Assembly: GCF_000428765.1 (NCBI RefSeq)
Contig: NZ_AUAO01000006.1
Coordinates: forward strand, 1 to 64,000
Length of the DNA stretch: 64,000 nucleotides
Source of the DNA: Brevundimonas aveniformis DSM 17977
GTDB taxonomy: Bacteria; Pseudomonadota; Alphaproteobacteria; Caulobacterales; Caulobacteraceae
Reading direction: 5' to 3'
The notes below the pieces were generated by a model. That model did no database searches. It had not been told where the DNA came from and saw only the letters and a program-made list of their open reading frames with translations. The first letter of the stretch is position 1; each line of letters starts with the position of its first letter. Position numbers and translations under genes: made by a program. Shown here piece by piece: positions 38,954 to 48,157 of the stretch.

Positions 38954-38965
38954 ATGTCTAGACAT
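38954..38965. promoter_or_regulatory. HutC operator candidate
   Basis: The perfect 12-base palindrome ATGTCTAGACAT lies in the 70-base gap between hutC and hutU. It contains TGTCTAGACA, close to the TGTnTAnACA type of HutC site known in Pseudomonas and Klebsiella. It is 30 bases upstream of the hutU start and 29 from the hutC start, so one site could repress both transcripts. Confidence 0.7.
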
Positions 38966-38995
38966 AACAATCGCCCTGCTTGCAAGGAGACGCGC

Positions 38996-40675
38996 ATGAC
39001 CAGCACCCCCGAAACGCCTAAGAACGCTCGAGTCATTCGTGCTCCGCACGGCCCCGAGAAAACCGCCAAGACCTGGCAGGCCGAGGCTGCCATGCGGATG
39101 CTCATGAACAACCTCGACCCCGATGTCGCCGAGCGTCCCGAGGATCTGGTTGTCTATGGCGGCATCGGTAAGGCCGCACGCGATTGGGCCAGCTTCGACC
39201 GCATCGTCGCTGAGTTGCAGGCACTCGAGCCCGATCAGACGCTGCTGGTTCAATCCGGCAAGCCGGTCGGCGTTTTCCGCACCCACGAGGACGCCCCGCG
39301 CGTCCTGATCGCCAACTCCAACCTTGTGCCCAAGTGGGCGACCTGGGATCACTTCAACGAGCTCGATCGCAAGGGTTTGATGATGTACGGCCAGATGACC
39401 GCTGGCTCGTGGATCTACATCGGCACCCAGGGCATCGTTCAGGGGACCTATGAAACCTTCGCCGAGGCGGGCCGTCAGCACTACGGTGGCGACTGGTCCG
39501 GCAAGTGGATCCTGACCGCCGGGCTGGGGGGCATGGGCGGAGCCCAGCCTCTGGCCGCCGCCATGGCCGGCGCTTCCAGCATCAACGTCGAGTGTCAGCG
39601 CAGCCGAATCGAATTCCGGCTACGCACGCGCTACCTCGACGTCATGGCTGAGACGATCGACGAGGCCATGGCTCTCCTTCAGGCATCATTCGACGAAGGC
39701 AAGCCGACTTCCATCGGCCTGCTCGGCAATGCCGCCGAGATTCTGCCCGAGATGGTCAGACGCGGCGTCCGCCCGGACCTGGTCACTGACCAGACGTCGG
39801 CTCACGATCCGGTCAACGGCTACCTGCCGTCGGGTTGGACTGTCTCCGAATGGGAAGACAAGCGCGTCTCCGATCCGGCCTCGGTCGAAAAGGCCGCCCG
39901 CGCCTCCATGGCTACCCACGTTCGCGCCATGCTCGCCTTCCAGAAGATGGGTATCCCCGTCACTGACTACGGCAACAACATCCGCCAGGTAGCCTTCGAC
40001 GAGGGTGTAACGAACGCCTTCGACTTCCCCGGCTTCGTTCCGGCCTATATCCGCCCGCTGTTCTGTCGCGGCATCGGCCCGTTCCGCTGGGCGGCGCTGT
40101 CCGGCGACCCGGAAGACATCCACAAGACTGACGAAGCCATGAAGCGGCTGTTCCCGGACAATGCCGGCCTGCACCGCTGGCTCAACATGGCGAAAGAGCG
40201 GATCGCCTTCCAGGGCCTGCCGGCACGCATCTGCTGGATCGGTCTGGGCGACCGCCACCGCGCCGGCCTGATGTTCAATGAGATGGTGGCCTCCGGCGAA
40301 CTCAAGGCACCCATCGTCATCGGTCGTGATCACCTCGACAGCGGTTCGGTCGCCAGCCCCAACCGCGAAACCGAGGCCATGATGGACGGGTCAGATGCCG
40401 TCTCTGACTGGCCGCTGCTGAACGCTCTGCTCAATACGGCTGGCGGTGCTTCATGGGTGTCGCTCCACCACGGCGGAGGTGTCGGCATGGGCTATTCTCA
40501 GCACTCCGGCGTCGTCATCGTCGCCGACGGCACCCCCGAAGCCGCTAAGCGGCTCGAACGCGTCCTCTGGAACGACCCGGCCACCGGCGTCATGCGCCAC
40601 GCCGACGCCGGCTATGAGATCGCTCGCGACTGCGCCCGCGAATACGGCCTGAACCTTCCCAGCCTGGAGGCCTGA
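38996..40675 (+). CDS. hutU: Urocanate hydratase
   Basis: HutU (559 aa) converts urocanate to imidazolone propionate with tightly bound NAD. The glycine-rich NAD loop [10 protein letters not shown] and the conserved cysteine in [13 protein letters not shown] are present, and the chain is full length. The ATG at 38996 follows AAGGAG at good spacing; an upstream in-frame start would run through the operator. Divergent from hutC; hutH follows after two bases. Confidence 0.97.
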   Translation: MTSTPETPKNARVIRAPHGPEKTAKTWQAEAAMRMLMNNLDPDVAERPEDLVVYGGIGKAARDWASFDRIVAELQALEPDQTLLVQSGKPVGVFRTHEDAPRVLIANSNLVPKWATWDHFNELDRKGLMMYGQMTAGSWIYIGTQGIVQGTYETFAEAGRQHYGGDWSGKWILTAGLGGMGGAQPLAAAMAGASSINVECQRSRIEFRLRTRYLDVMAETIDEAMALLQASFDEGKPTSIGLLGNAAEILPEMVRRGVRPDLVTDQTSAHDPVNGYLPSGWTVSEWEDKRVSDPASVEKAARASMATHVRAMLAFQKMGIPVTDYGNNIRQVAFDEGVTNAFDFPGFVPAYIRPLFCRGIGPFRWAALSGDPEDIHKTDEAMKRLFPDNAGLHRWLNMAKERIAFQGLPARICWIGLGDRHRAGLMFNEMVASGELKAPIVIGRDHLDSGSVASPNRETEAMMDGSDAVSDWPLLNALLNTAGGASWVSLHHGGGVGMGYSQHSGVVIVADGTPEAAKRLERVLWNDPATGVMRHADAGYEIARDCAREYGLNLPSLEA

Positions 40676-40677
40676 AC

Positions 40678-42204
40678 TTGACCCAGATCGTCATCGGCTC
40701 CTCGCCGCTCACCCTGTCCGACATCCGCGCCATTCTGGACGCGCCTGTGTCTGTTTCCCTGTCCGACCGGGCCTGGGCCTCGGTGGATGCCGGGGCCGCC
40801 ACGGTCGCGGCCATCATCGAAACCGGTCAGACCGTCTATGGCGTTAACACCGGCTTTGGCCTGCTGGCCAACACCCGGATTGACCGCGCCGACCTTGAGA
40901 CGCTGCAAACCAATCTGGTCCTCAGCCACGCCTGCGGCGTCGGCGAGCCGCTGCCCGACGATATTGTGCGTCTCCTGCTGGTGCTGAAGATCGCATCCCT
41001 GTCCAAGGGGGCCTCCGCCATTCGCGGCGAGACGCTTCAGGCCTTGATCTCGCTGGTCGAGCATGACGTCCTGCCGGTGATCCCGTCGAAAGGATCCGTC
41101 GGAGCCTCCGGCGATCTGGCACCGCTGGCCCACATGAGCGCCGTCCTTCTCGGCGTCGGCGAGGCCCGTCAGAATGGCGAAACCCTGTCCGCCGTCGAAG
41201 GCCTGGCCCGCGCGGGCCTGACCCCGATCACCCTCGGCCCCAAGGAAGGTCTGGCGCTGTTGAACGGCACCCAGTTCTCGACCGCGACGGCCCTCGCCGG
41301 CCTGTTGCGTGCCGAGGCTGTCTTTGCCGCCGCCCTCACCGCCGGTGGCCTTTCGGTGGACGCGCTGCGTGGCTCAGACGCGCCGTTTGACCCCCGCATC
41401 CACGACCTGCGGGGGCACAAAGGCCAGATCGAGGTCGCCCAGACCCTGCGGGCCATGCTGGCCGGATCGGACATCCGCGAAAGCCACCGGCAAGACTGCG
41501 AAAAGGTTCAGGACCCCTACTCCCTGCGCTGCCAGCCGCAGGTCATGGGTGCGATTCTCGATCAGCTGCGCATGGCGACCAAGACCCTGCTGATCGAGGC
41601 CAACGCGGTCACCGACAATCCGTTGGTCTTCTTCGAACAGGGCGAGGTCATCTCAGGCGGCAATTTCCACGCCGAGCCTGTTGCCTTCGCCGCCGACCAG
41701 ATCGCCATGGCGCTGTGTGAGATCGGCAATCTGTCCGAACGGCGCACCGCGATTCTGGTGGATCCGAAAATGAGCGGCCTGCCCGCCTTCCTCGTGCGCG
41801 AATCCGGCCTCAACTCGGGCTTCATGATCGCGCAGGTAACCGCTGCCGCCCTGGTCGCGGAGAATCGTATTCTGGCCCATCCCGCCAGCGTCGACACGGT
41901 GCCGACCTCGGCCAACCAGGAGGATCACGTCTCCATGGCCGCCCATGGAGCGCGTCGCCTGCTCGACATGGCTGCCAACACGGCGATTGTGGTCGGCATC
42001 GAGCTGCTGTCGGGCGCGCAAGGGGTTGAGTTCCACCGCCCTCTGCGAAGCTCGCGCGCGCTCGAGGGCGTCGTTGCGGCGGTTCGCGAGATTGCCGCCC
42101 CCTACGAGGCTGACCGCTATTTCGCGCCCGATCTGACGGCCGCAGCCACCCTGATCCAGAGTGGCCGCTTCCTCAATTTCTCGCCCGGTTTGAGCGACGC
42201 CTGA
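40678..42204 (+). CDS. hutH: Histidine ammonia-lyase
   Basis: HutH (508 aa) removes ammonia from histidine to give urocanate. The MIO cofactor triad Ala-Ser-Gly is at residues 143-145 in [15 protein letters not shown], and [11 protein letters not shown] and [14 protein letters not shown] are also present. The start is TTG at 40678, preceded by GGAGG at seven bases; there is no in-frame ATG in the first 100 codons that keeps the domain. It is coupled to hutU. Confidence 0.96.
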   Translation: MTQIVIGSSPLTLSDIRAILDAPVSVSLSDRAWASVDAGAATVAAIIETGQTVYGVNTGFGLLANTRIDRADLETLQTNLVLSHACGVGEPLPDDIVRLLLVLKIASLSKGASAIRGETLQALISLVEHDVLPVIPSKGSVGASGDLAPLAHMSAVLLGVGEARQNGETLSAVEGLARAGLTPITLGPKEGLALLNGTQFSTATALAGLLRAEAVFAAALTAGGLSVDALRGSDAPFDPRIHDLRGHKGQIEVAQTLRAMLAGSDIRESHRQDCEKVQDPYSLRCQPQVMGAILDQLRMATKTLLIEANAVTDNPLVFFEQGEVISGGNFHAEPVAFAADQIAMALCEIGNLSERRTAILVDPKMSGLPAFLVRESGLNSGFMIAQVTAAALVAENRILAHPASVDTVPTSANQEDHVSMAAHGARRLLDMAANTAIVVGIELLSGAQGVEFHRPLRSSRALEGVVAAVREIAAPYEADRYFAPDLTAAATLIQSGRFLNFSPGLSDA

Positions 42205-42205
42205 C

Positions 42206-44818
42206 CTATTCCGCCGGCGCGTCCTCAACCGTCAGGACATAGTCGCCGACCTCGCCGGCTCCATAGCTGCGGACGCGCACCACATAGGTCCCGTCCGTTT
42301 CGGGCGTGAAGGTGATCAAGGAATTGAGGTCCGACAGGCCGTCATCATCCTCTTGCAGAACATTGAAAACCCGCTCCTCCATCTGTCCAAGCTGGAGATA
42401 GGAATCGATGGCGTTTGAGGTCGCGGTAATCCGAACGGCCCGACCCGCCTCGGCCGAGAACCTGTAGGCGTCGTAATAGATGCCATCCACGGCCATCGGA
42501 TCACTCTCACTCAGAGCCCCACGGATCGTGGATCCGATGAGCAGGCTCCCCGGCTCGGGTTCAGGGCCCATGTCCGTCAGGAGCAGCGAATAGGCACCCG
42601 TCTCGCCCACAGCGTAGCTACTGGCCCAGATTTCGTAGCGTGCATTACTGGGCAGGGTCAGCATCACCGAGGAATCGGTTCCCGCTCCGCTGTCGTCGTT
42701 CTCGGCAATGGCCGTCAAACCGCCAGGACCGTGGACCCCCACCAGCAGGAAGGTATCGAACGCGGTCGAGTTCATATCGACGCGGATTCGCTGGCCCGCC
42801 TGCCCCTCGAAACGATAGCCGTCATAGGTCATGCCCTCATAGGCCACCCCGTCGCCATCCTGGAGCGAACCTTCAATCATCTCGCCCGGCGCGATGGGGC
42901 GTGGCTCAGGGCTTGGGCCAAGCTCACGTCCCGTAACGGTGTAGGCGCCCGAAGTCGCCGGATCGAGGGGCATGACCCACAGCTCATAGTCGCCGGTCTG
43001 ATCGGCCGTTATCACCATGCGGGAATTGGTAGTTCCATCGCCCATGCCGTCGTCATCATAGGTGACAATCTCAAAGCCGTCGGGGCCTTCCCGGGTGGCG
43101 ATGAGCAGGGTGTCAAAGGCATCAGATTGCGCAATGAACTGCGCCCGCTCACCCTCATTCAGTCGGAAGCGATAGCTGTCGTACCGTGTCTCCGACTCTG
43201 ACAAGGCGTCATTGTCGTCAATCTGGCCGCTAACCGTGCGCCCCCAGGCCAAAGAAGCGGGGCTGGCGACAGCCCCCAGATCGCGGATCGCCAGGGTGTA
43301 GTCGCCGACCTCGCCCATGCCGAATGATGTGACTCGCACACGATAGTCACCGCCGTCGGCCCGCAGCAGGCCACGCGAATCCAGATCACCTCCACTGTCG
43401 TCGTCCGACATGACCTCGGCAAAGGTCCCGTCAGGCTGGCGACGATAGACCTCAAGATAAGTGTCAAAGGCGTCAGAGCGAACCGTGAGCGACAGCCGCT
43501 GGCCAGCCTGCGTGTGGACGTCATACTCGTCGAAGTACTTTTCATCGACATCGACGCCGTCGCCTTCCTGTAGCCAGCCAGTCAGGCTGTCACCGACGCG
43601 AATGGAACCGGGCGGCGGCGGCGGCGGCAACGGGCCTCGATCACGGACCGTGACCGTATAGTCACCTCGCATGGCTGCCTCTACGCCGATCACCCGAACG
43701 ATGTAATCGCCCGACGACGACGGCGAGAACAGTATCCGTGAACTCGTTCGGTCGCCGGCGTAGTTGTCTCCGTAGGCGAGGGCCTCCCAACCGCCTATCC
43801 CGACAGCCTGGCCGATGCCGAGCGTCGTCGGGAACGACGTTGAATCCGAGGCGATCTCCAGCCGCTGACCGGCCTCGGCGTGAAGAACGAAGGCATCGTA
43901 GGGCCCACCCGTATCACCGACGGGATCGGCTGTTTCGAGCAGGCCTGAAAGCGTCTCACCGACGGCGATGGGTGTCGGGGTCGGCAGAGGCGGCAGTTGG
44001 GTCAGGGTCAGGCTATAGGCCCCGGCCTCCTCAGGTCCGTAGCTGGAAGCCCACAGGGCGTATTCGCCATCTTCAGGCGCAAAAAAGATCAGCCGGGAAT
44101 TCGTGCCTTCGCCCAAGCCGTCATCGTCAAAGGCCAGTTGCTCGACGACCCCCCAGCGGGATTCCGACATCAGCATCAGGGTGGTGTCAAAATCGTCGGA
44201 TCGTAGCGCAGCCTCGAGCCTGTCCCCGGCGCGGGCCTGGAACCGATAGGCGTCGTAGCGAAACTCCTCCGCCCATTCGACCGGCGTGTCATCCGGCGAA
44301 AGCGTGCCACGAGCCTGCCCTCCATAGGCGATGGACCCTGCGGGCTGCCCCGTCATCACATCCGTTCGCGCCGCAGTGGTCAGGGTGTAGTCGCCCTCCC
44401 CGATCGCGGCGAAGCCACGGGCTCTGATCTCGTAGCGGCCCGTCTCTGCTGCGGTGAACCGCAGACGCGAATTAAGCCCCTCGCCTAACCCATCATCGTC
44501 CAGGGCGATCTGCTCAAAACCATCAGGCCGAACAATGCCGGCGATCAGGTAGGTATCAAACGCGTCTGACCTCAAGGTGAGTTCGACCCGCGTGCCGGCC
44601 TCAAGGTCCATGACGTAGCGATCCATCAGGCCGTCGGCACCGGTCCGGGAGTCGCCATCGGCCAGCGTACCGCTGAGCGTGTCACCCAGGGCGATCATGG
44701 CCGGCTCGACCCACACATCCGCGGCATCTACCGGATCAGGTTGCTGGGCCGCCTGACTTGCCGTCGCGGCGAGAACAACCGCCAGCGCCGTGGTGATGGC
44801 GAGACTGTACCTAGTCAT
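42206..44818 (-). CDS. Secreted protein with seven tandem PPC domains
   Basis: The protein (870 aa) has a clear signal peptide (LAITTALAVVLAATASQA). The rest is seven copies, about 110-120 residues each, of the bacterial pre-peptidase C-terminal (PPC) beta-sandwich: each has SG-x-L...D near its start, Y-D-x-Y-R-F, G-x-R...SDAFDTYL, a DDDGxGxGxxSRL or similar calcium-like loop, and G-x-Y-x-L at the end. No protease or other catalytic domain is present. GGGAGG lies five bases before the ATG at 44818. Its stop is two bases after hutH in the convergent direction. Confidence 0.85.
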   Translation of the reverse strand: MTRYSLAITTALAVVLAATASQAAQQPDPVDAADVWVEPAMIALGDTLSGTLADGDSRTGADGLMDRYVMDLEAGTRVELTLRSDAFDTYLIAGIVRPDGFEQIALDDDGLGEGLNSRLRFTAAETGRYEIRARGFAAIGEGDYTLTTAARTDVMTGQPAGSIAYGGQARGTLSPDDTPVEWAEEFRYDAYRFQARAGDRLEAALRSDDFDTTLMLMSESRWGVVEQLAFDDDGLGEGTNSRLIFFAPEDGEYALWASSYGPEEAGAYSLTLTQLPPLPTPTPIAVGETLSGLLETADPVGDTGGPYDAFVLHAEAGQRLEIASDSTSFPTTLGIGQAVGIGGWEALAYGDNYAGDRTSSRILFSPSSSGDYIVRVIGVEAAMRGDYTVTVRDRGPLPPPPPPGSIRVGDSLTGWLQEGDGVDVDEKYFDEYDVHTQAGQRLSLTVRSDAFDTYLEVYRRQPDGTFAEVMSDDDSGGDLDSRGLLRADGGDYRVRVTSFGMGEVGDYTLAIRDLGAVASPASLAWGRTVSGQIDDNDALSESETRYDSYRFRLNEGERAQFIAQSDAFDTLLIATREGPDGFEIVTYDDDGMGDGTTNSRMVITADQTGDYELWVMPLDPATSGAYTVTGRELGPSPEPRPIAPGEMIEGSLQDGDGVAYEGMTYDGYRFEGQAGQRIRVDMNSTAFDTFLLVGVHGPGGLTAIAENDDSGAGTDSSVMLTLPSNARYEIWASSYAVGETGAYSLLLTDMGPEPEPGSLLIGSTIRGALSESDPMAVDGIYYDAYRFSAEAGRAVRITATSNAIDSYLQLGQMEERVFNVLQEDDDGLSDLNSLITFTPETDGTYVVRVRSYGAGEVGDYVLTVEDAPAE

Positions 44819-44917
44819 ATTGACCTCCCTGATCCGCCTCAATGATAGACGCGCGGACGGCACGAATGTAAATCAGTCGTGCATCCACGATTCCTGATTT
44901 TCTGGAGGTTTAGACCG

Positions 44918-45823
44918 ATGGGACCCGCGCGCCTGATCGACGGCAAGGCCTTTTCAGCGAGCGTCGTGGAGCGGGTCGGCGTGGCGGCGGCCAACCTCAG
45001 AGCCAGCCGGGACGTCACGCCCGGGCTGGCGGTCGTCATTGTCGGTGAGGATCCGGCCAGTCGGCTCTATGTCCGCAACAAGGGACTCCGCGCCCAGGAG
45101 GCGGGCTTTGCCTCCTTCATCCACGCCCTCCCCGCCGAGACCGACCAGGCCACCCTCGACGCCCTCATTCAGAGCCTGAATGCCGACCCCGCGGTCCACG
45201 GGATTCTCGTTCAGCTGCCGCTGCCGGCGCACCTGAACACGATGGCGGTCCTGGCTGCCATCAATCCCGACAAGGATGTAGACGGATTTCACATCGTCAA
45301 CGCAGGACGTCTGGCTGTCGGCCTGCCCGGCCTGGTCCCCTGCACGCCGTTGGGCTGTCTGATGCTGCTCAAGGCCGAGCTCGGATCGCTGTCGGGTGCC
45401 GAAGCCGTGATCGTCGGGCGGTCCAACATCGTCGGGAAGCCCATGGCACAGCTCCTTCTCGGCGCAGACTGTACCGTGACGGTCGCCCATTCTCGCACGC
45501 GAGATCTTCCCGAGGTGTGTCGCCGGGCGGACATTCTGGTCGCTGCGGTCGGGCGTCCCGAGATGATCCGCGGGGCATGGATCCGTCCCGGCGCGACCGT
45601 CATTGATGTCGGCATCAACCGGGTCCCGCATCCCGACCCGGCCCTAGCGGCGGAGGGCAAGACACGCGTGGTCGGTGACGTCGCCTTTGACGAGGCCGTC
45701 CAGGTGGCGGGTGCCATTACGCCGGTGCCCGGCGGCGTCGGCCCCATGACCATCGCCTGTCTGTTGGCCAACACCTATACGGCCGCCTGTCGTCAGTCCG
45801 GCATCCAGCCTGAGGTCATCTGA
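44918..45823 (+). CDS. folD: Bifunctional methylenetetrahydrofolate dehydrogenase/cyclohydrolase
   Basis: FolD (301 aa) interconverts methylene-, methenyl- and formyl-tetrahydrofolate, supplying one-carbon units for purine synthesis. It has the [17 protein letters not shown] active-site segment, QLPLPAHLN, the [22 protein letters not shown] loop and [16 protein letters not shown]. The start is the ATG at 44918 with TGGAGG upstream. It is divergent from the PPC-repeat gene. The stop shares one base with the following TPM gene (TGATG). Confidence 0.97.
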   Translation: MGPARLIDGKAFSASVVERVGVAAANLRASRDVTPGLAVVIVGEDPASRLYVRNKGLRAQEAGFASFIHALPAETDQATLDALIQSLNADPAVHGILVQLPLPAHLNTMAVLAAINPDKDVDGFHIVNAGRLAVGLPGLVPCTPLGCLMLLKAELGSLSGAEAVIVGRSNIVGKPMAQLLLGADCTVTVAHSRTRDLPEVCRRADILVAAVGRPEMIRGAWIRPGATVIDVGINRVPHPDPALAAEGKTRVVGDVAFDEAVQVAGAITPVPGGVGPMTIACLLANTYTAACRQSGIQPEVI

Positions 45824-46419
45824 TGGGCCGCCGGTTCGTTGCCGGGATGATTGCCGCGCTGGCGCTTTGCGCCGGCCCCGCCATGGCGACGCCGACGCAT
45901 CCCCATGTTCTCGACAGCACCGGAACTCTGTTCGAAACGACCCGGGACCGACTGGAAGCTGAGAGCGCCGCCATACAGGCCCGCACCGGCGTCGAGGTCT
46001 TTGTCGTTCTCCAGAGCAACCTGGGAGGAAAGACCGCCCGGGAAGCGGCTCAGAGCTTGCCCCTGTGGAATCCTTCGCGCGACCAGATCGTCCTGTTGCT
46101 GGCCATGACCGAGCGCCAGGTTCGAGTCGAAACCAGCCCCGGGCTTTCAGCGGAATATCCAGATGTCGTCTGGGCCACCCTGATCGAGACGGAAATGCTC
46201 CCGGAGCTGCGGCGAGGCCGGAACGGAGCTGCCGTTCGGTCGGGAATGAACGCTATTTCCCAAACCGTGTCGCACACGGCATCCACGCGGCCATCGGTAG
46301 CTGTGCGCGGCGACCCTCGCGCCTTGCGAGACATGGGCTTTCTGCTCGTCGCCGGTCTGTTGGCGGTCTTCTCGTTCAGTGGGGCGCGCCATCTCAGGAT
46401 CGCCAGGGGGCACTGGTGA
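45823..46419 (+). CDS. TPM-domain protein, exported and membrane anchored
   Basis: The protein (198 aa) starts within the folD stop. It has a signal peptide (GMIAALALCAGPAMA), a TPM domain (VLDSTGTLFETTRDRLEAES, then EVFVVLQSNLGG and ERQVRVETSPGL), and a C-terminal hydrophobic segment (LLVAGLLAVFSF) with a short basic tail. TPM proteins have been proposed to act on phosphate esters and in photosystem or envelope repair; the role here is unknown. Translation of the next gene is coupled. Confidence 0.85.
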   Translation: MGRRFVAGMIAALALCAGPAMATPTHPHVLDSTGTLFETTRDRLEAESAAIQARTGVEVFVVLQSNLGGKTAREAAQSLPLWNPSRDQIVLLLAMTERQVRVETSPGLSAEYPDVVWATLIETEMLPELRRGRNGAAVRSGMNAISQTVSHTASTRPSVAVRGDPRALRDMGFLLVAGLLAVFSFSGARHLRIARGHW

Positions 46420-46973
46420 GCCAGAAGCCTGCCCCATCGGCGGACTTCGCCATCCGAACCATTCAGGTCGCCAGCGCGCCGGATCGCCTCGACATCGCTC
46501 TGGGCGTCGCCGCCGCTGCGGCCCTGCTGGCACCGACCGTCTCGCTCTTTTTGGCCGCCAGCCCGGCCTGGCTTCCGGGGCTCGGCTCCGTGTGGCGAGT
46601 CGCCCATCTCAGCGGTGACACCGGCCTGGATAGCGGCCCCTTCATGGGCGCACTTGCGACTCAGGCGGTCATCCTGATCGGCGTCACGCTGCTCTGGCGT
46701 GCTGTAGCGACCTTCGCACCGCAATCCGGCTGGTTCCTCCCCGGTCTGCGTGTCGAATGCCAGGCGCGCGAACTCATGGCCGGCGCTCCGCCTTGTGTGC
46801 TCCTCTATGTGGCCGACGCCCAACGCAGCGTTCGGGTTCTGGCAACGCCCCAGGTCGCGGCCCAACTTCCCGCCGGGGCGCTTGAGGCCGCGCGCGACGC
46901 GCTTCAGGCGGGGATGCAGGCGGGTGACGCCGTGTCTGCCTTCGCCTCAGCGCGCGTGGCTCTGCGAGGGTAA
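46416..46973 (+). CDS. Second TPM-like membrane protein
   Basis: The protein (185 aa) starts with GTG at 46416, overlapping the first TPM gene by four bases, with AGGGGG upstream. Two hydrophobic segments (about 32-54 and 73-95) precede a C-terminal part (PPCVLLYVADAQRSVRVLA, then VAAQLPAGALEAARDALQAGMQAGD) that follows the pattern of TPM domains. A longer in-frame start lies inside the upstream gene and is less likely. The two proteins may form a complex. Confidence 0.7.
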   Translation: MSQKPAPSADFAIRTIQVASAPDRLDIALGVAAAAALLAPTVSLFLAASPAWLPGLGSVWRVAHLSGDTGLDSGPFMGALATQAVILIGVTLLWRAVATFAPQSGWFLPGLRVECQARELMAGAPPCVLLYVADAQRSVRVLATPQVAAQLPAGALEAARDALQAGMQAGDAVSAFASARVALRG

Positions 46974-47036
46974 TCGCGATGGCTTGCTCTTCTCGGCCTC
47001 GTTTTTGCCTTCGCGGCGGCTAGTCTCCGGCGAGCC

Positions 47037-47780
47037 ATGCCCCGCATCCTCACCTACAATGTCCATCGGTGTGTTGGCGTTGACCGCCGGCTCGACGTCG
47101 AGCGCATTGCTGACGTCATCGCCGAATTTGAGCCGGATATTGTCTGCCTGCAGGAATTGGACGTCGGGCGCGCGCGAACCGGTCATGTGGATCAGGCCCA
47201 CACGCTGGCCTCGCTGCTCGGCATGCGCTCGCATTTTCACCCGGCCCTTCAGGTCGAGGAAGAACTCTACGGTGATGCCATCCTGACGGCCCTGCCGGAA
47301 CGCCGGATCAAGGCGTCCGCCCTGCCGACTGTCTCAGGCATTCCGGGTCTTGAGCCGCGTGGAGCCGTCTGGATTGAAGTCATGATCGACGGCGTCCCCC
47401 TCCAGGTCATCAACACCCACCTGGGTCTGGTCCCGCAGGAGCAGCGCCGTCAGGCCCAGGCCCTGGCCGGGCCTGACTGGCTGGCGCATCCCCAATGCCG
47501 AGGTGCCACCGTACTCGTCGGGGACCTGAACTGTACCTCCATCTCGAGGCCCTACGGTGTGTTGGCAGCGCGGCTAGCTGACGCACAGCGACGGGCGAGC
47601 CTCCCGCGCACCATCAAGACCTTCCCATCTGCGCTGCCGACCCTCCGCATCGACCATTGTTTCGTCAGCGAGGGCATCTCCATTCGGTCGATTCAGGCCC
47701 CCTTCCACCCTCTGGCCCGGATGGCATCAGACCACCTTCCGCTTGTAGTGGATTTTGATCTGAATTCTGCATCAGGCTGA
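47037..47780 (+). CDS. Endonuclease/exonuclease/phosphatase-family protein
   Basis: The protein (247 aa) has the Mg-dependent EEP fold. The active-site motifs are LTYNVHRCVG, CLQELD, NTHLGLVPQEQRRQ, VLVGDLN and a C-terminal SDHLPLVVDF. No signal or membrane segment is seen, so it is cytoplasmic. Members act on nucleic acids, inositol phosphates or lipids, so the substrate is open. The ATG at 47037 lies 63 bases after the second TPM gene. Confidence 0.9.
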   Translation: MPRILTYNVHRCVGVDRRLDVERIADVIAEFEPDIVCLQELDVGRARTGHVDQAHTLASLLGMRSHFHPALQVEEELYGDAILTALPERRIKASALPTVSGIPGLEPRGAVWIEVMIDGVPLQVINTHLGLVPQEQRRQAQALAGPDWLAHPQCRGATVLVGDLNCTSISRPYGVLAARLADAQRRASLPRTIKTFPSALPTLRIDHCFVSEGISIRSIQAPFHPLARMASDHLPLVVDFDLNSASG

Positions 47781-47891
47781 GGCTTGGGGACGGTGCGTCA
47801 AATCGCACGCCGCGCTCAGGTCGAACGATGTTGCCTCAGGGTTCGGATGGGCTCATAAGCACGCAGGGCTCGAGCAATAGGGGGAGCAAGA

Positions 47892-48068
47892 ATGCAGTCA
47901 TTCATTGAGTTCCTCATTGGCCTGATGGCGATTCTGATCACCGCCATCCTGTCCCAATTGGGTATGGATCCTGAGCCCCGGCGTGAATCCCCTCGGGAAA
48001 TCCATCGAACCTCGGATTGCGGTGAACCTGCTGTCCTGTCGATTTCCACCGCGAATCAGGACTGCTGA
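47892..48068 (+). CDS. 58-residue membrane mini-protein
   Basis: A short open frame with ATG at 47892 and GGGGGAGCAAGA just upstream, a good ribosome site. Residues 4-20 (FIEFLIGLMAILITAIL) form a single hydrophobic helix, followed by an arginine- and glutamate-rich tail with two cysteines. It lies in the 377-base gap between the EEP gene and the TipN-like gene, on the same strand. I do not recognise a family. The main support is the ribosome site and the membrane-like composition, so it may be an expressed small membrane protein or chance. Confidence 0.5.
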   Translation: MQSFIEFLIGLMAILITAILSQLGMDPEPRRESPREIHRTSDCGEPAVLSISTANQDC

Positions 48069-48116
48069 CGCCAAGGCGGCTTTGAACGCGCGCCCTTACC
48101 GGTTAATGGTTCCTTT

Positions 48117-48142
48117 CGGTGCCGGTAGATTCATCGGCACCG
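48117..48142 (+). other. Hairpin just before the TipN-like start
   Basis: A perfect 8-base inverted repeat CGGTGCCG/CGGCACCG with a 10-base loop ends 15 bases before the ATG at 48158. In RNA it would sit next to the AGGGG ribosome site, so it could tune translation. No U-run follows, so it is not a terminator. Confidence 0.35.
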
Positions 48143-48157
48143 GACCAGGGGCCGAAA

